A stretch of 64,000 bases of DNA from Xanthomonas fragariae (GTDB lineage Bacteria; Pseudomonadota; Gammaproteobacteria; Xanthomonadales; Xanthomonadaceae), in the NCBI RefSeq assembly GCF_900183975.1, contig NZ_LT853882.1:2101501-2165500 (forward strand), written 5' to 3'. Position numbers and translations under genes: made by a program. The notes below the pieces were generated by a model, which was not told the origin of the DNA, made no database searches, and was given only the letters and a program-made list of their open reading frames with translations. Below, in pieces: positions 50,200-61,864 of the stretch. Each line of letters starts with the position of its first letter. Positions within the stretch are counted from its first letter, which is position 1.

Positions 50200-52458
50200 T
50201 CAGAACTGCTTCCACTCCCTCAGGTCAGCGGTCGATGCCGATTTGCCGACGGCACTGCGCCGTGACGGCGCGACCGTCGTGGAGCGTGCTACCGGACGCG
50301 CCGCGAAGCGCGCGTTGGCCGGTGCACCAACCATGGCCGGCAACTGACGTGCTACCGGTGCATTTGCGGAGACCTTGAACACCGCCACCGCTTCGGTGAG
50401 CTGCTGCGCCTGCTCTTCCATCGCACGTGCGGCAGCGGTGGCTTCTTCCACCAACGCGGCATTTTGCTGGGTGGTTTCGTCGATCTGGGTCACGGTCTGA
50501 TTGACCTGTTCGATGCCTGAATATTGTTCCTGCGACGCCGACGAAATCTCGCCCATGATATTGGTGACATGCTGCACGCTGGCGACGATCTCGGCCATGG
50601 TGGTGCCAGCCTGATCGACCAGCACTGTGCCTTGGGTGACCTTGTCGACCGAGTCGTCGATCAGGCGCTTGATCTCTTTGGCGGCGCTGGCCGAACGCTG
50701 TGCCAATGTGCGCACTTCGGAGGCGACCACCGCAAAACCACGGCCTTGTTCGCCGGCACGCGCTGCTTCCACCGCAGCGTTCAAGGCAAGGATATTGGTC
50801 TGGAACGCGATACCGTCGATGACGCTGATAATCTCGGAAATCTTCTTCGACGAGCTCTGGATGTCCGACATAGTGGTAACTACTTTGGCCACCACATCGC
50901 CGCCCTGCGAGGCCACCGCAGCCGCGCCGATGGCGAGCTGGTTGGCCTGGCTGGCGTGTTCGGCATTCTGCTTGACGGTAGAGGTGAGCTCTTCCATCGA
51001 TGCTGCGGTTTCTTCCAGATTTGCAGCCTGTTGCTCGGTGCGCTGCGATAGATCCTGATTGCCGGAGGCGATTTCACCCGATGCCAAACCGATCGAATCG
51101 GCGGCAGTCTGGATGCGGCCCACGATGTCGGCCAGCTGTTCGGTGGTGGCGTTGGCGTCGTCGCGCATCTTCGCAAACACGCCTTGGTACTGGCCGCTCA
51201 TGCGTGCGGTGAGATCGCCGGCGGCGATCGACTGCAACAGACCGGACAGCGACTGCAGATTACCGTCGGCGGTGGCCATCAGGTGATTGAGGCTCTCCAC
51301 CATGACGCGGAAATCGAACTGGAACTGCTCGGCGTTGCCGCGTGCAGTGAAGTCGCCGTTGGAGGCGGCCTGCGCAAGATGCTTGATTTCCGAGTTCATC
51401 GTGGACAGATTCAATTTGACCTGGTCCATCGCCGCGGTGATGGCGGCTTTTTCGCCGGGCAGGCGCGGCATGTCGTCGCTCAGGTCGCCGATGGCATAGC
51501 GCTCCACCAGATGGATGGTCTGCATCTCGACCGCGATGTGAGCAGCAACCAGCTCGTTGGTGTCATTGGCCATGCGGCCGAAGTCGCCAGGAAAGGCGCC
51601 GGCATCCATGCGGAAGCTGATCTGGCCGTCGTCGTGGCGCTTGGACATGTCCAGCTGCGCGGTGATGAGATTGCGCATCTGGTCCTGCATACGGCCCATA
51701 GCGTGCAATAAACGGCCAGTTTCATCGTTGGACTGCGTGCGTACATCGTTGTCGAGATTGCCGTTGGCGATTGCCTCGGCAGCACGCGTGGCCTGCGTCA
51801 GTGGGCGCACCAAGCTGCGGGTAATCAATAAGCCAAGCAGGCCACTGATCAGCACCACGGCCACACCGCCTGCGATTAGCAGACTACGGCCTCGTACCAT
51901 AGCCGCGTTCGACTCTGTATAAACCTCCTGACTGCGCTTGCGCTGCAGTTCGGAGTAGCTGGCGAGCGCATCCTGCCACTTCTGGGTTGCCGGTCCCGCC
52001 TGTGTCAGCAGCAGTGCCTGCGCCTGGTCGAGCTTGCCGTCGCTGTCGAGTGCCATCACTTTTTCATTAGTCGCACGCGCAACCGCATTGGCGGCATCGA
52101 TGTCGTTGCGGATGGTGGTGCCGGTCGGCGATGACGAGAATTGATACAGCGCGTTGCGCGTATCTTCGTAGCGGGCGCGTTGCTGTTTGATCAGCGCAAT
52201 AAAGCGCTGATTGTCTTCTCTGGTATCGGCCAGGACGAGATTGCGCAGCTGCACGGCGATGCTGGCGCTGGCGTTGGTCATGTCCTGCGACAGCTGGATG
52301 ATCTTGATCTGGCGATTGACCACGGTGTCCATGCGCTCGCGCGCCTGCGCCAGCGTGTAAAGGCCGGTGGCGACCAGTCCGCACGACAGCAGAATCAGCG
52401 TGCCGAAGGCAAAGGTCAGGCGCTTGCCGACGTTATACCGTTGTAGAAGAGCGATCAT
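50200..52458 (-). CDS. Methyl-accepting chemotaxis protein 2
   Basis: This 752-residue receptor, [14 protein letters not shown] at the start, has TM1 at about 13-33, a helical ligand-binding domain, TM2 at about 190-212, tandem HAMP-like modules and the conserved MCP tip. It ends in EWKQF (xWxxF pentapeptide). The sensor domain differs strongly from MCP 1 and 3 ([20 protein letters not shown] against [20 protein letters not shown]), while the signalling domain is nearly the same, so ligand range rather than output has diverged. Confidence 0.95.
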   Translation of the reverse strand: MIALLQRYNVGKRLTFAFGTLILLSCGLVATGLYTLAQARERMDTVVNRQIKIIQLSQDMTNASASIAVQLRNLVLADTREDNQRFIALIKQQRARYEDTRNALYQFSSSPTGTTIRNDIDAANAVARATNEKVMALDSDGKLDQAQALLLTQAGPATQKWQDALASYSELQRKRSQEVYTESNAAMVRGRSLLIAGGVAVVLISGLLGLLITRSLVRPLTQATRAAEAIANGNLDNDVRTQSNDETGRLLHAMGRMQDQMRNLITAQLDMSKRHDDGQISFRMDAGAFPGDFGRMANDTNELVAAHIAVEMQTIHLVERYAIGDLSDDMPRLPGEKAAITAAMDQVKLNLSTMNSEIKHLAQAASNGDFTARGNAEQFQFDFRVMVESLNHLMATADGNLQSLSGLLQSIAAGDLTARMSGQYQGVFAKMRDDANATTEQLADIVGRIQTAADSIGLASGEIASGNQDLSQRTEQQAANLEETAASMEELTSTVKQNAEHASQANQLAIGAAAVASQGGDVVAKVVTTMSDIQSSSKKISEIISVIDGIAFQTNILALNAAVEAARAGEQGRGFAVVASEVRTLAQRSASAAKEIKRLIDDSVDKVTQGTVLVDQAGTTMAEIVASVQHVTNIMGEISSASQEQYSGIEQVNQTVTQIDETTQQNAALVEEATAAARAMEEQAQQLTEAVAVFKVSANAPVARQLPAMVGAPANARFAARPVARSTTVAPSRRSAVGKSASTADLREWKQF

Positions 52459-52624
52459 GTTGAGTCTCGTGCAAGGGGCAGGAAGGGCAATGCGCAGTGG
52501 TTCGCGCGCGGTGGCGGTCTATTGGCGAACCGGAAGCGGGCATGCAGCGAGCCGATCCATCGCCGCGCGTGAGGTCTGCTCACCGTACAAGCGATTACAA
52601 GGCGGGTATGTATGCTTGGAGCCC

Positions 52625-52651
52625 ATAACGGCCGCTGTCGCTACGACTGAA
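52625..52651 (-). promoter_or_regulatory. Weak sigma-28-like promoter of MCP 2
   Basis: The minus strand reads TTCA (52651-52648), 15 bases, GCCGTTAT (52632-52625). The -10 matches the GCCGTTA variant upstream of MCP 3-5 and the -35 is poor. Between 52459 and 53027 I see no gene. Confidence 0.35.
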
Positions 52652-53027
52652 GCCGCCGTGCCGACTTCGGACGGATGACCGTTACCGAGGCGACGGCGGT
52701 TTGGACAAGTAGGACGAAGACCCTTGTAGACGCGCTACCAGATCGCTTGGCAGGAGGCGCCGGTCACGGCTTGCCTGCGCGCCCGGAGCCGGACTCAGAC
52801 GGGTGACGGGGTGTGCAATCAGAAGCCGGGCACCGGCTGCAGCGGCGACGCATGGTTTCAACCAAGGCCGGCCGATGTTCGGGACGCATGGATGTGTCGG
52901 CGTTCTGGAGCGTGTTATGGACTTCGGGAGGAGGTGCGTTGGTTGTCAGCGGTGCAGAGCGGCGGATGCGTGGCGCCGGCCGGGCACGCCACGACCTTGC
53001 CGCGCTGCGTGCACGTATGCGGGGGCA

Positions 53028-53222
53028 TCAGGCAGCATACCCCAGACGGACCGGCGTCGAGCTGGCTTGCAACCGGAACACCGTCACCGCATCGCGCAGC
53101 TGCTGTGCCTGTTCTTCCATCGTGCGTGCGGCGGTGGTTTCTTCCGCCACCCCGGCGTTCTGTAGGGTGGCCTGATTCATCTGCGTGATGGTCTGGCCGG
53201 CCTGCGCGATGCCTTGCCACTG
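53028..53222 (-). pseudogene. C-terminal chemoreceptor fragment
   Basis: The minus strand encodes GIAQAGQTITQMNQATLQNA, then [20 protein letters not shown] and TVFRLQASSTPVRLGYAA, followed by TGA. This is the very end of an MCP with deletions relative to its neighbours ([10 protein letters not shown] reduced to VAEETTAA). About 60 residues remain with no upstream receptor. It lacks the xWxxF tail. Confidence 0.8.
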
Positions 53223-53339
53223 TTGCGGCGACCGTGCGGGCGAGGTGGTCGTAGGTGCTTCCCAAATGCGTACGCAGCTGTCGGCCGTGTACGCTTTATC
53301 TTGAGCCGGCCGACATCGCTGTTGGCTGGCGCGGCTCAG

Positions 53340-55589
53340 TCAGAACTCCTGCCAGCTGCTGTCGTTGCTCGGTGCGGTTACCACCGCGCGCGGCTTGGAA
53401 GCCGGGGCACGTCCGGCGGCGACGACTTTTGCCTTGATCGCAGAGCTCACCACCGGCCGTGGCGCTGCTACCCGCAGCGCTGGTTGCGTATTCGCCGCGT
53501 CAGTCTTGAACACCGCTACCGCATCGGTGAGCTGGATGGCCTGCTCTTCCATCGCACGCGCGGCGGCGGTGGCTTCTTCCACCAGTGCGGCGTTCTGCTG
53601 GGTGGTTTCGTCCATCTGGGTGACGGTCTGGTTGACCTGCTCGATGCCGCTGGACTGCTCCTGCGAGGCGGCGGAGATCTCGCCCATGATGTCGGTCACC
53701 CGCTGCACGCTGGAGACGATCTCGCCCATGGTCTTGCCGGCGCTGTGCACCAGCAACGAGCCGTCCGATACGCGCTGCACGGAGTCGTCGATCAGGCCCT
53801 TGATCTCCTTGGCCGCAGCCGAAGAACGCTGGGCGAGGGTGCGCACCTCACTGGCAACCACCGCAAAGCCACGGCCCTGTTCGCCGGCACGTGCCGCTTC
53901 CACTGCGGCATTCAAGGCCAGGATATTGGTCTGGAACGAGATGCCGTCGATGACGCTGATGATGTCGGCGATCTTCTTGGACGAGGCTTCGATCCCGCTC
54001 ATGGTCTCGACCACCTTGTTGACGATCTCGCCACCTTGCGCGGCCACACCGGCCGCGCCAATGGCGAGCTGATTGGCCTGGCGTGCGCTTTCGGCATTTT
54101 GCTTGACGGTAGAGGTGAGCTCTTCCATCGAGGCGGCGGTTTCTTCGAGGTTGGCCGCCTGTTGCTCGGTGCGCTGCGACAGATCCTGGTTGCCGGCAGC
54201 GATCTCGCTGGCAGCGCCCTTGATCGAAATCGCCGACTCCTTGATGCCGCTGACGATCTCGGTCAACTGCGTGGCAGTGGCGTTGGCATCGTCACGCATC
54301 CGCGCGAATACGCCGCGAAACTCGCCGCTCATGCGTACGGTGAGATCGCCCGCAGCGATCGACTGCAACAGCCCCGACAGCGATTGCAGGTTGCCATCGG
54401 CGGTGGACATTAGGTTGTTGAGGCTCTCCACCATCACGCGGAAGTCGTACTGGAAACGCTCGGCGTCGCCGCGTGCGCTGAAGTCGCCATTGGCGGCCGA
54501 TTGCGCCAGCTGCTTGATCTCCGTGTTCATCGTGGACAGATTCGATTTGACCTGGTCCATCGCCGCGGTGATGGCGGCTTTTTCGCCGGGCAGACGCGGC
54601 ATGTCGTCGCTCAGGTCGCCGATGGCATAACGCTCCACCAAGCGGATGGTCTGCATCTTGACTTTGATATGGGAAGCAACCAGCTCGTTGGTGTCCGTGG
54701 CCATGCGGCCAAAGTCACCGGGGAACGCGCTGGCGTCGATGCGGAAGCTGATCTGCCCTTCATCGTGACGCTTGGCCATGTCCAGCTGCGCGGCAATCAG
54801 GTTACGCAGCTGCAGCTGCATCTTGCTCATCGCCTTGAGCAGGCGGCCCGCCTCGTCGTTGGAGTGGGTTTCGACGTCGTTGTCAAGATTGCCGCCAGCG
54901 ATGGATTCGGCTGCGCGGGTGGCACGGCTCAGCGGCTGGGTGAGGCTGCGGGTGATCAGCAGGCCCAGGGTGCCACTGAGCAAAACCACCAGCAACGAGC
55001 CGCCGATGAGCAGCTTGCGCGAGTCGTCCATCGATTCCAGCGCGGCGTCCGATGCAGCGCTTGCTATCTTATCCTGCAACGCGATGTTCTCGGCAATCTT
55101 GTCTTGCCAGCCCTGCATCGGCGGCGCGGCTTTGGTCAGCAGATAGGGCAACGCTTGGTCACTATGCCCGGTCATCACCATATCGATCACCTTGTCGTTC
55201 AACGCCTTGACCTCGGCGCGGCGTGCATCTAAGTCTGCGCGCAACTGTTTTTCCTGCTCGGATGGCGGCATTGCGTATAGGGCATCGCGTGCCTTTGTGT
55301 AATCGGCACGTGCAGACTGGATCTGCGCGATGAACTTGAGATTGTCTTCATCAGAAGTGGGCAGCACCACATTGCGCACCTGCACGCTGATGGTGAAGTT
55401 GGCATTCATCATGTCGTTGGACAGACGGATCTTTACCATATTCTCATGTACCAGCTGTTCCAAAAGCGAACGCGCCGAACTCAGGCCGCGGTAGCCGATA
55501 AATGCGATGACGCCGGACAACACGATCAGCACAGCAAAAGCCGCTGCCAGCCGTGGACCGATGTTGTAACGCTGGAGAAGTGCAGTCAT
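53340..55589 (-). CDS. Methyl-accepting chemotaxis protein 3
   Basis: This 749-residue receptor ([14 protein letters not shown]) has TM1, a sensor domain close to that of MCP 1 ([24 protein letters not shown] shared), TM2, tandem HAMP-like segments and the MCP signalling domain. It ends in SWQEF (xWxxF pentapeptide). MCP 1 and 3 appear to be the youngest duplicates. A sigma-28-like promoter lies 80 bases upstream. Confidence 0.95.
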   Translation of the reverse strand: MTALLQRYNIGPRLAAAFAVLIVLSGVIAFIGYRGLSSARSLLEQLVHENMVKIRLSNDMMNANFTISVQVRNVVLPTSDEDNLKFIAQIQSARADYTKARDALYAMPPSEQEKQLRADLDARRAEVKALNDKVIDMVMTGHSDQALPYLLTKAAPPMQGWQDKIAENIALQDKIASAASDAALESMDDSRKLLIGGSLLVVLLSGTLGLLITRSLTQPLSRATRAAESIAGGNLDNDVETHSNDEAGRLLKAMSKMQLQLRNLIAAQLDMAKRHDEGQISFRIDASAFPGDFGRMATDTNELVASHIKVKMQTIRLVERYAIGDLSDDMPRLPGEKAAITAAMDQVKSNLSTMNTEIKQLAQSAANGDFSARGDAERFQYDFRVMVESLNNLMSTADGNLQSLSGLLQSIAAGDLTVRMSGEFRGVFARMRDDANATATQLTEIVSGIKESAISIKGAASEIAAGNQDLSQRTEQQAANLEETAASMEELTSTVKQNAESARQANQLAIGAAGVAAQGGEIVNKVVETMSGIEASSKKIADIISVIDGISFQTNILALNAAVEAARAGEQGRGFAVVASEVRTLAQRSSAAAKEIKGLIDDSVQRVSDGSLLVHSAGKTMGEIVSSVQRVTDIMGEISAASQEQSSGIEQVNQTVTQMDETTQQNAALVEEATAAARAMEEQAIQLTDAVAVFKTDAANTQPALRVAAPRPVVSSAIKAKVVAAGRAPASKPRAVVTAPSNDSSWQEF

Positions 55590-55668
55590 GACAGAGTCCT
55601 TGAAGCGTTGTAATGAAAAGGGGCAACCCGTGCTTCACCCCGCATTGCGTAACATGTCGCTGAGAGGA

Positions 55669-55695
55669 ATAACGGCGGCATATCGCGATCACTTA
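55669..55695 (-). promoter_or_regulatory. Sigma-28-like promoter of MCP 3
   Basis: The minus strand reads TAAGTGAT, 11 bases, GCCGTTAT (55695 to 55669). The stretch 55590-55918 otherwise holds no gene. Confidence 0.55.
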
Positions 55696-55918
55696 ACTCA
55701 TCGACACAAAAAACCTATAAATCAAGTCATTTTTGTGAACTGGATGCACAATCGGTGCAGGCGTAGTCTTCCTTTTGGATCGGCCAACAAAACTACTACA
55801 CAGCCGCCAGGCGGGCGCGGCCGGTGCTCGAAATCGGCATGTGCCACGCGTACACTGCGGTTTATTCGCACTGTCGGCACCCACCTGGCGACTGTTCACT
55901 ACGGTTTGTTGGCCACTC

Positions 55919-58177
55919 TTAGAATTCCGCCCAATCCGATTCATTGGACTTTGCTGCTGTAAAGGCAGTGCGTGCTGCCGGCCGAGCGGGCAGCTTGGCG
56001 ACGTTGGTACGGGCCGGAGCCGTCGGCTTGGCAGCGATATGACGCACCACCGGCTTGGCACGCGTCACTGTTTCCAGCTCGGCGGACAGGCGGAACAGCG
56101 CTACCGCTTCGGTAAGCTGCTGCGCCTGCTCTTCCATCGAACGGGCAGCGGCAGTGGCTTCTTCCACCAACGCGGCGTTTTGCTGAGTGGCCTCGTCCAT
56201 CTGCGTAACGGTCTGGTTGACCTGCTCGATGCCGGACGACTGCTCTTGCGAGGCGGCAGAAATCTCGCTCATGATGTCGGTGACGCGCTGCACCGAGGAG
56301 ACGATCTCGCTCATGGTGCTGCCGGCCTGATTCACCAGCGCCGAGCCTTCGGCGACCTTGCTCACCGAGTCGTCGATCAGGCTTTTGATCTCTTTCGCTG
56401 CGCCGGCCGAACGCTGCGCCAGCGTACGCACTTCCGAGGCGACCACGGCAAAGCCGCGACCCTGCTCACCGGCACGTGCGGCTTCCACCGCGGCGTTCAA
56501 GGCCAGGATATTGGTCTGGAAGGCAATACCATCGATGACGCTGATGATTTCGGCAATCTTCTTGGACGAGGTCTCGATGCCGGACATGGTGGTAACCACC
56601 TTGCCGACCACGCTGCCGCCGTGCGAGGCCACACCTGCCGCGCTGATGGCCAGCTGGTTGGCCTGGCGTGCGCTTTCGGCATTTTGCTTGACGGTGGAGG
56701 TGAGCTCTTCCATCGAGGCGGCGGTTTCTTCCAGATTGGCGGCCTGCTGTTCGGTACGCTGCGAAAGGTCGTTGTTGCCGGCCGCAATTTCGCTCGCGGC
56801 AGTGTGGATTGCCAAGGTGGAGTGCTTGATGCGGCCGACAATATTGGTCAGCCGCTGTGTCGTCGCATTGGCATCGTCACGCAGACGCGCAAATACGCCG
56901 TGGAATTCGCCATCCATGCGAGCGGTTAGGTCGCCGTCGGCCACTGCGCCGAGCAATTGTGACAATTTGCCCAGGTTGCGATCGCTGACTTCCATCATCG
57001 AGTTCAGATCCGACACCATTACCGCGAAGTCGTACTTGAAGCGCGTCGCGTCACCGCGCGCACTGAAGTCGCCCGCCGCTGCGGCTTGCGCCAGCTGCTT
57101 GATCTCGGTGTTGATCGACAACAGGCCGGCCTTGGCCGCATCCATCGCCTCGTGCAGGATCGCGCGGCTGGCCGGCAGACGACGTGCGTCCTGGCTTAAA
57201 TCGCCCTGGGCATACTGGTTGAGGATGCGCACCGAATCAGTAATGGCATCCAGATGCTCGAAAATCATCGTGTTGATGCCGCCGGCAAGCTTGCCGTACA
57301 CGCCAGGGAAATCTTCCGGCATGCGATGGGTGATGTCTTCGGCGGCGTGCAGGTGCGACATGCGCACAGTCTCGTCGGAGAAGCGGCGCAGCATCTGGGT
57401 CATGCCGCCGGTAGCCTCCAGCATCTGGCCGATCTCATCCTTGCTAGTCTTTCCGATCTGCGCGCTCAGATCGCCACGCGAGACCGCCTGGATGGCGCCC
57501 AATGCCTTGGACAGCGGCGTGGTAATGCTGCGTGCGATCAGCCAGCCAAAGGTCACCGACAAGGCAGCCATCAACAGCGTGCCAAGCAGTAGCACGGCGC
57601 TGGTCACTTTGAACGAGGCGTTGCTTGCGTCTACCAGGTCGCCTAGCGCTTTGGACTGCTGTGCGTACAGCTTATCGACCGAGGCGAACAGTTCCTTGCG
57701 GATCTCGCCAGACTGCTTGCGCGAAAATTCCATCGCTGCGGTGCGGTCGGGTTTTGCATAGAGCTTGCGCAGCTGCTGGTTGGCGGCAAAGTAACGCGCA
57801 CTGGCATCGGCCAGTTTGGCGTATTCGGCCTTCAACGGTGATGCGGCGCCGATCTTGGCATCCAGGGTTTTCTGCGTTTCGACGTACTTGGTCTGGATTT
57901 CGTCCATGCGTTTGAAGAAGTACGCAAAGCGTTCCGGGTCGTCGAGATTGACGAACTGGCCCACTTCGTAGACGCGGAATTCGCCAGCGAAACCACGCAG
58001 CTCGGACAGACGACTCAGCACCGGCACCACGTCCTGGTTGATCAGGGTGGTTTCCTGCTGCATCTGCTTCATGCGCGAAAAACCCAATCCGCCCAGCAAG
58101 GCGGTGAGCACTGCACTCAGGCAGAAAGCACACATCAGTTTGCGGCGGATCGGCCAGTCGTTGAACTTGTTCATCAC
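55919..58177 (-). CDS. Methyl-accepting chemotaxis protein 4
   Basis: This 752-residue receptor ([14 protein letters not shown]) has TM1 at about 15-33, a four-helix-bundle-type sensor domain unlike the other receptors ([19 protein letters not shown]), TM2 at about 190-213, HAMP ([12 protein letters not shown]) with further HAMP-like repeats, and the MCP signalling domain. It ends in DWAEF (xWxxF pentapeptide). A good sigma-28 promoter lies 38 bases upstream. The distinct sensor joined to a near-identical output domain suggests domain exchange within the array. Confidence 0.95.
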   Translation of the reverse strand: MMNKFNDWPIRRKLMCAFCLSAVLTALLGGLGFSRMKQMQQETTLINQDVVPVLSRLSELRGFAGEFRVYEVGQFVNLDDPERFAYFFKRMDEIQTKYVETQKTLDAKIGAASPLKAEYAKLADASARYFAANQQLRKLYAKPDRTAAMEFSRKQSGEIRKELFASVDKLYAQQSKALGDLVDASNASFKVTSAVLLLGTLLMAALSVTFGWLIARSITTPLSKALGAIQAVSRGDLSAQIGKTSKDEIGQMLEATGGMTQMLRRFSDETVRMSHLHAAEDITHRMPEDFPGVYGKLAGGINTMIFEHLDAITDSVRILNQYAQGDLSQDARRLPASRAILHEAMDAAKAGLLSINTEIKQLAQAAAAGDFSARGDATRFKYDFAVMVSDLNSMMEVSDRNLGKLSQLLGAVADGDLTARMDGEFHGVFARLRDDANATTQRLTNIVGRIKHSTLAIHTAASEIAAGNNDLSQRTEQQAANLEETAASMEELTSTVKQNAESARQANQLAISAAGVASHGGSVVGKVVTTMSGIETSSKKIAEIISVIDGIAFQTNILALNAAVEAARAGEQGRGFAVVASEVRTLAQRSAGAAKEIKSLIDDSVSKVAEGSALVNQAGSTMSEIVSSVQRVTDIMSEISAASQEQSSGIEQVNQTVTQMDEATQQNAALVEEATAAARSMEEQAQQLTEAVALFRLSAELETVTRAKPVVRHIAAKPTAPARTNVAKLPARPAARTAFTAAKSNESDWAEF

Positions 58178-58214
58178 TTACTCCGAGTGTTGTGTCTTGA
58201 CGCTGTCATGCAGG

Positions 58215-58241
58215 CTAACGGCTGACGGGCGTGATTCTTTA
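58215..58241 (-). promoter_or_regulatory. Sigma-28 (FliA) promoter of MCP 4
   Basis: The minus strand reads TAAAGAAT, 11 bases, GCCGTTAG (58241 to 58215). The -35 is perfect at TAAAG and the -10 has the T variant. The 58242-58545 stretch holds no gene. Confidence 0.7.
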
Positions 58242-58545
58242 TCCTTGGACGGTGAACGCTGCGGCGAGCGGTCTTGGCATGGTGCGATCAACCAGCTCGA
58301 CAGACAGTCGTGCCGGGCAGGGCGGCCCAGGCCGCTGAACGATATCCACCAGGGTGAGCAAGGTGGGCCGCATGCATCGCGCGGGTAGCTCAACCGTCCT
58401 GCCACTGTCTGTCGTTGCCAGCGGCGAGCGCAGGCGCGCTGGCCAAGGGACGGCGCGTAGCCGGTGCGGGCATGCTGGCTGTGGCGACACGGCGGACCGT
58501 AGCGACAGCCAGTTTCCTGGCGGCAGGCGTCATGTCACTGGAGTT

Positions 58546-60762
58546 CTACGCATCGGCAAGCCTGAAGCGCGACACCGCCTGCGCCAGCCGACTGGCCTGG
58601 TCTTCCATCGTGCGGGCAGCAGCGGTGGCTTCTTCCACCAGTGCGGCATTCTGCTGGGTGGCTTCATCCATCTGGGTGATGGTGAGATTGACCTGTTCGA
58701 TACCGGACGACTGCTCCTGCGAAGCGGCGGCGATCTCGCCCATGATGTCGGTAACGCGCTGCACGCTGGCCACGATCTCGGCCATGGTGGTGCCGGCCTG
58801 ATGCACCAGCTGCGAGCCTTCGGCAACCTTGCTGACCGAGTGGTCGATCAGGTGCTTGATTTCTTTCGCCGCAGCGGCCGAGCGTTGCGCCAATGCGCGA
58901 ACCTCGGTGGCGACCACGGCAAAGCCACGGCCTTGCTCGCCGGCACGCGCGGCCTCTACCGCTGCGTTCAGAGCCAAAATATTGGTCTGAAACGCAATGC
59001 TGTCGATGACGCTGATGATCTCGGCAATCTTTTTCGAAGACACTTCGATGCCGGACATGGTGGTGACTACGTGCGCCACAACCGCGCCACCTTGCGAAGC
59101 GACACCGGCTGCGCCGATGGCTAGCTGATTGGCCTGACGTGCGCTCTCTGCATTCTGTTTGACCGTGGAAGTCAGTTCTTCCATCGAGGCGGCGGTTTCT
59201 TCCAGATTGGCGGCCTGTTGTTCGGTGCGCTGCGACAGGTCGTTGTTGCCGGCGGCGATCTCGCTGGACGCTGTGTGGATACTGCCGGCCGCCTGCTGGA
59301 TGTGCCCAATCACCAGCGCTAGCTGCTCGGCGGTGGTGTTGGCATCGTCGCGCATGCTGGCGAACACGCCGTGGAAGTTGCCGTGCATGCGCGCGCTCAG
59401 ATCGCCTTCGGCCAGCGCACTGAGCAGGCGCGAGACCTCGGCGATGCTGCCTGCGTTCGCATCGAGCAATGCATTGAGCTGTTGCGCAAGTTGCAGGAAA
59501 AAGCCCTGCTTGCCGTTGCTGTCGATGCGCTTGGAAAGGTCGCCGGCAGCCGCGCTGCGCACCACATCGGCCACGTCAACTTCGACCCGCGCTTCGGCGG
59601 TGCGGTCGCGCCATTCGCAGACAAAACCAAGATGTGCACCGGTGCCATCGCGAATGGCCGAGACGTCCTGGGTAATGCAAGCGGCGCGATACTGCACCTC
59701 ACGCTGAGCAGAGCCTTGGTGGTCGAGGCGTTGATAGATTTCCGCATCCTGCGCGTTGCCCACTTCCAGTAGCGACACCGATTGGCCGATCAGCCGCTTC
59801 GAGCGGTCGAATGCCGGTACGCAGGCGTGGATGTCGTCGGCGTAGGTCTGCACCAGCGTCTGAAATGCGTTGTTGGTGTAGATGATGGTCAGGTCTGGGT
59901 CGGCGATGTACATCCCGGTGGAGGCGTTGTCGAGCGCGGTGCGAATGCGCAGGTTTTCGGCGGCGATGCCGCGCTCGCGCTCCAGGCGTTCGCGCAGGTC
60001 GCGCTGCATGCGCGCCAACGCCCCCATCAGGCTGCGCGCGTGGTTTGCCGCAACCGGAATCGGTTGGTCCAGGCGGCCTTCGGCGATGTGTTGTGCGGCG
60101 GCCATGGCCAGCTGCGGCTCGCCGCCAAGCAGGCCGAACACCGAGCGCAGGATCCAGCCGGCGGCCAGTGCCAGGCATACCAAGGCAAGCACCATGGCGC
60201 TGCCTTGCTGCCACATCACGCGTTTGCTGTACTGCTCGGCCTGGCTGCGCGCGGCTGCGTTCAAGGCCAGGATGCGCTCGCTGATCGCGCCCATGCGGGT
60301 TTCGAGCTGGCCGAATTTTTCAGTGAAATCGGCGTAGCCCGCGCCGCTGTCGGCGTGCGATTCGGCCAGCCTTATCACGTGGTCGGCGGATGCGATGTAG
60401 GCCTGCAGTGTGGGAGTGACCGCGTCCAGCTCGCTGCGCAATGCCGGGTCCAGCGGCAATTTGCGGTTGGCCTGCAGGGATTTGCGGAATTCGCCGGCAT
60501 GTTCGCCAAGTGCGGTGCGTGCTGTGGCAATGCCGGCATCGTCGTGCCTGGAGGCGGCGAGCAGCGCGGCAGTGACATCGCCGCGCAGCGCATCGTGCAT
60601 CATGTCGGCCTGCATGTGGTTGCGCAGTGCATCGGAGGAGGTGACCTGTGCGGCAATCGCGTCGAGCAAACCGCGTTGGCCGTTGTAGCCGACGCCGCCC
60701 AGGGTGAGCAGGGCCAGCGCCGCCACCAGCACCAGAATTGCCAGCATGTGCATGATCTTCAT
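58546..60762 (-). CDS. Methyl-accepting chemotaxis protein 5, with PAS-like domain and no CheR tether
   Basis: This 738-residue receptor starts at ATG 60762 ([16 protein letters not shown]). It has TM1, a helical periplasmic domain, TM2 at about 190-210, a HAMP segment, a PAS-like domain (about 275-400: [32 protein letters not shown]), a further HAMP-like segment and the MCP signalling domain. It ends in RFRLADA, without the xWxxF pentapeptide of MCP 1-4. The start is 13 bases from the stop of an outer-membrane barrel gene, so the two are co-transcribed. Confidence 0.94.
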   Translation of the reverse strand: MKIMHMLAILVLVAALALLTLGGVGYNGQRGLLDAIAAQVTSSDALRNHMQADMMHDALRGDVTAALLAASRHDDAGIATARTALGEHAGEFRKSLQANRKLPLDPALRSELDAVTPTLQAYIASADHVIRLAESHADSGAGYADFTEKFGQLETRMGAISERILALNAAARSQAEQYSKRVMWQQGSAMVLALVCLALAAGWILRSVFGLLGGEPQLAMAAAQHIAEGRLDQPIPVAANHARSLMGALARMQRDLRERLERERGIAAENLRIRTALDNASTGMYIADPDLTIIYTNNAFQTLVQTYADDIHACVPAFDRSKRLIGQSVSLLEVGNAQDAEIYQRLDHQGSAQREVQYRAACITQDVSAIRDGTGAHLGFVCEWRDRTAEARVEVDVADVVRSAAAGDLSKRIDSNGKQGFFLQLAQQLNALLDANAGSIAEVSRLLSALAEGDLSARMHGNFHGVFASMRDDANTTAEQLALVIGHIQQAAGSIHTASSEIAAGNNDLSQRTEQQAANLEETAASMEELTSTVKQNAESARQANQLAIGAAGVASQGGAVVAHVVTTMSGIEVSSKKIAEIISVIDSIAFQTNILALNAAVEAARAGEQGRGFAVVATEVRALAQRSAAAAKEIKHLIDHSVSKVAEGSQLVHQAGTTMAEIVASVQRVTDIMGEIAAASQEQSSGIEQVNLTITQMDEATQQNAALVEEATAAARTMEDQASRLAQAVSRFRLADA

Positions 60763-60775
60763 GGTGGGGCCTGTA

Positions 60776-61537
60776 TCAGAAGCGGAAGGACAGACCGACG
60801 CCGAGCGCGTGATCCGGTGAGCGGTCGTTGAGGCCGCGGCTGTACACCGCATCCAGTTGCACATCGTTACTCAGCAGCCAGGCCGAGCCGACATCGAGCA
60901 GCGCGACCGTGCCGCCGTTGTCGCGCTTGGCGATCTGCGGCAGCGCCAATTCCACGAAGGAGCGCACGCGGTCGTTCCACGCCTTGCCGAGTACCGCGCC
61001 GAAAATACCTGCGGTGTAGCGATGGCCTTGCCCATCGTCGTCCCGGATCACGCCGGGCATCATGCCGGCCGAGATACTGTCGCTGAGATCCCACTCGGCC
61101 ACCAGCCGGAACGATGGCCTTGCGCCATGACCGCGCACGGCATGCGCGCCGCTGGGCAGATCCACGTGCAGCAGCCAGGCCAGCGAGGTCTTGCCGTCGT
61201 CGGAGCTGACTAGGTGGTGTTTGATGCCGAGCGACACATCGGCCATGCCGCTGACTTTGGCTTGGCCCGGTGCATCAATGCGCTGCCAGCCATCGGTTTC
61301 CAGACGCAATTCCCATGTCTGGCCAAGGCCGTAGCGAAACAGCGTGGGCGTGGAATAAGTCGCCACAGACGCATCGCGTTCCCACGCGACGCTGGTTTCC
61401 ACCTGTACCCAATGGTTGCCTACAGTGAGGCTGGACTCGACAAAATCCGGTCGATCGGTCGCGATCGAATCTTCGGCGCGGGCATGGCCGGCAACTCCGA
61501 ACAGAACAAGGCAGCTGGCAAGAACACGTGACTTCAT
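60776..61537 (-). CDS. Outer-membrane beta-barrel protein (Phenol_MetA_deg-like transporter)
   Basis: This 253-residue exported protein has a signal peptide ([24 protein letters not shown]), amphipathic strand pattern throughout and a C-terminal Phe (GVGLSFRF) typical of BamA-inserted barrels. The opening [16 protein letters not shown] resembles the transporter family PF13557 linked to uptake of aromatic compounds. The start at 61537 is set by the signal peptide. It lies 13 bases upstream of MCP 5 and has a sigma-28-like promoter, which ties it to chemotaxis. The substrate is unknown. Confidence 0.8.
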   Translation of the reverse strand: MKSRVLASCLVLFGVAGHARAEDSIATDRPDFVESSLTVGNHWVQVETSVAWERDASVATYSTPTLFRYGLGQTWELRLETDGWQRIDAPGQAKVSGMADVSLGIKHHLVSSDDGKTSLAWLLHVDLPSGAHAVRGHGARPSFRLVAEWDLSDSISAGMMPGVIRDDDGQGHRYTAGIFGAVLGKAWNDRVRSFVELALPQIAKRDNGGTVALLDVGSAWLLSNDVQLDAVYSRGLNDRSPDHALGVGLSFRF

Positions 61538-61651
61538 GGCGACCCCTGGAACGACCGAACATCCGGACGCATGCGGTTGTCTGGCGACGGTGCCCATGCG
61601 GTGTTGAACCGGCGACCGCCGCGGGGGAGCGGTCGACCGATATCACCCTCA

Positions 61652-61678
61652 CTAACGGCAGCGGCGCATGAATCTTGA
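61652..61678 (-). promoter_or_regulatory. Sigma-28-like promoter of the barrel-MCP 5 unit
   Basis: The minus strand reads TCAAGATT, 11 bases, GCCGTTAG (61678 to 61652), about 115 bases upstream of the barrel gene start. The 61538-61864 stretch holds no gene. Confidence 0.55.
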
Positions 61679-61864
61679 TGCGCGCCCGATGGACGGCGCG
61701 TGTGAGGGGGGCACGAGGTTGGAAGTCATGCACCGTGTGCACGATCAAGCTGTAGTGCACGACGCACGACGGCTTGAGTGGCAGCCCGCGCGATCGGTGC
61801 ACTGGGACCTGGTCGAAAGGCTGTGGCCAGCCGATGCAACTAGCGCCGCAGCGCCGGCGTTCGC

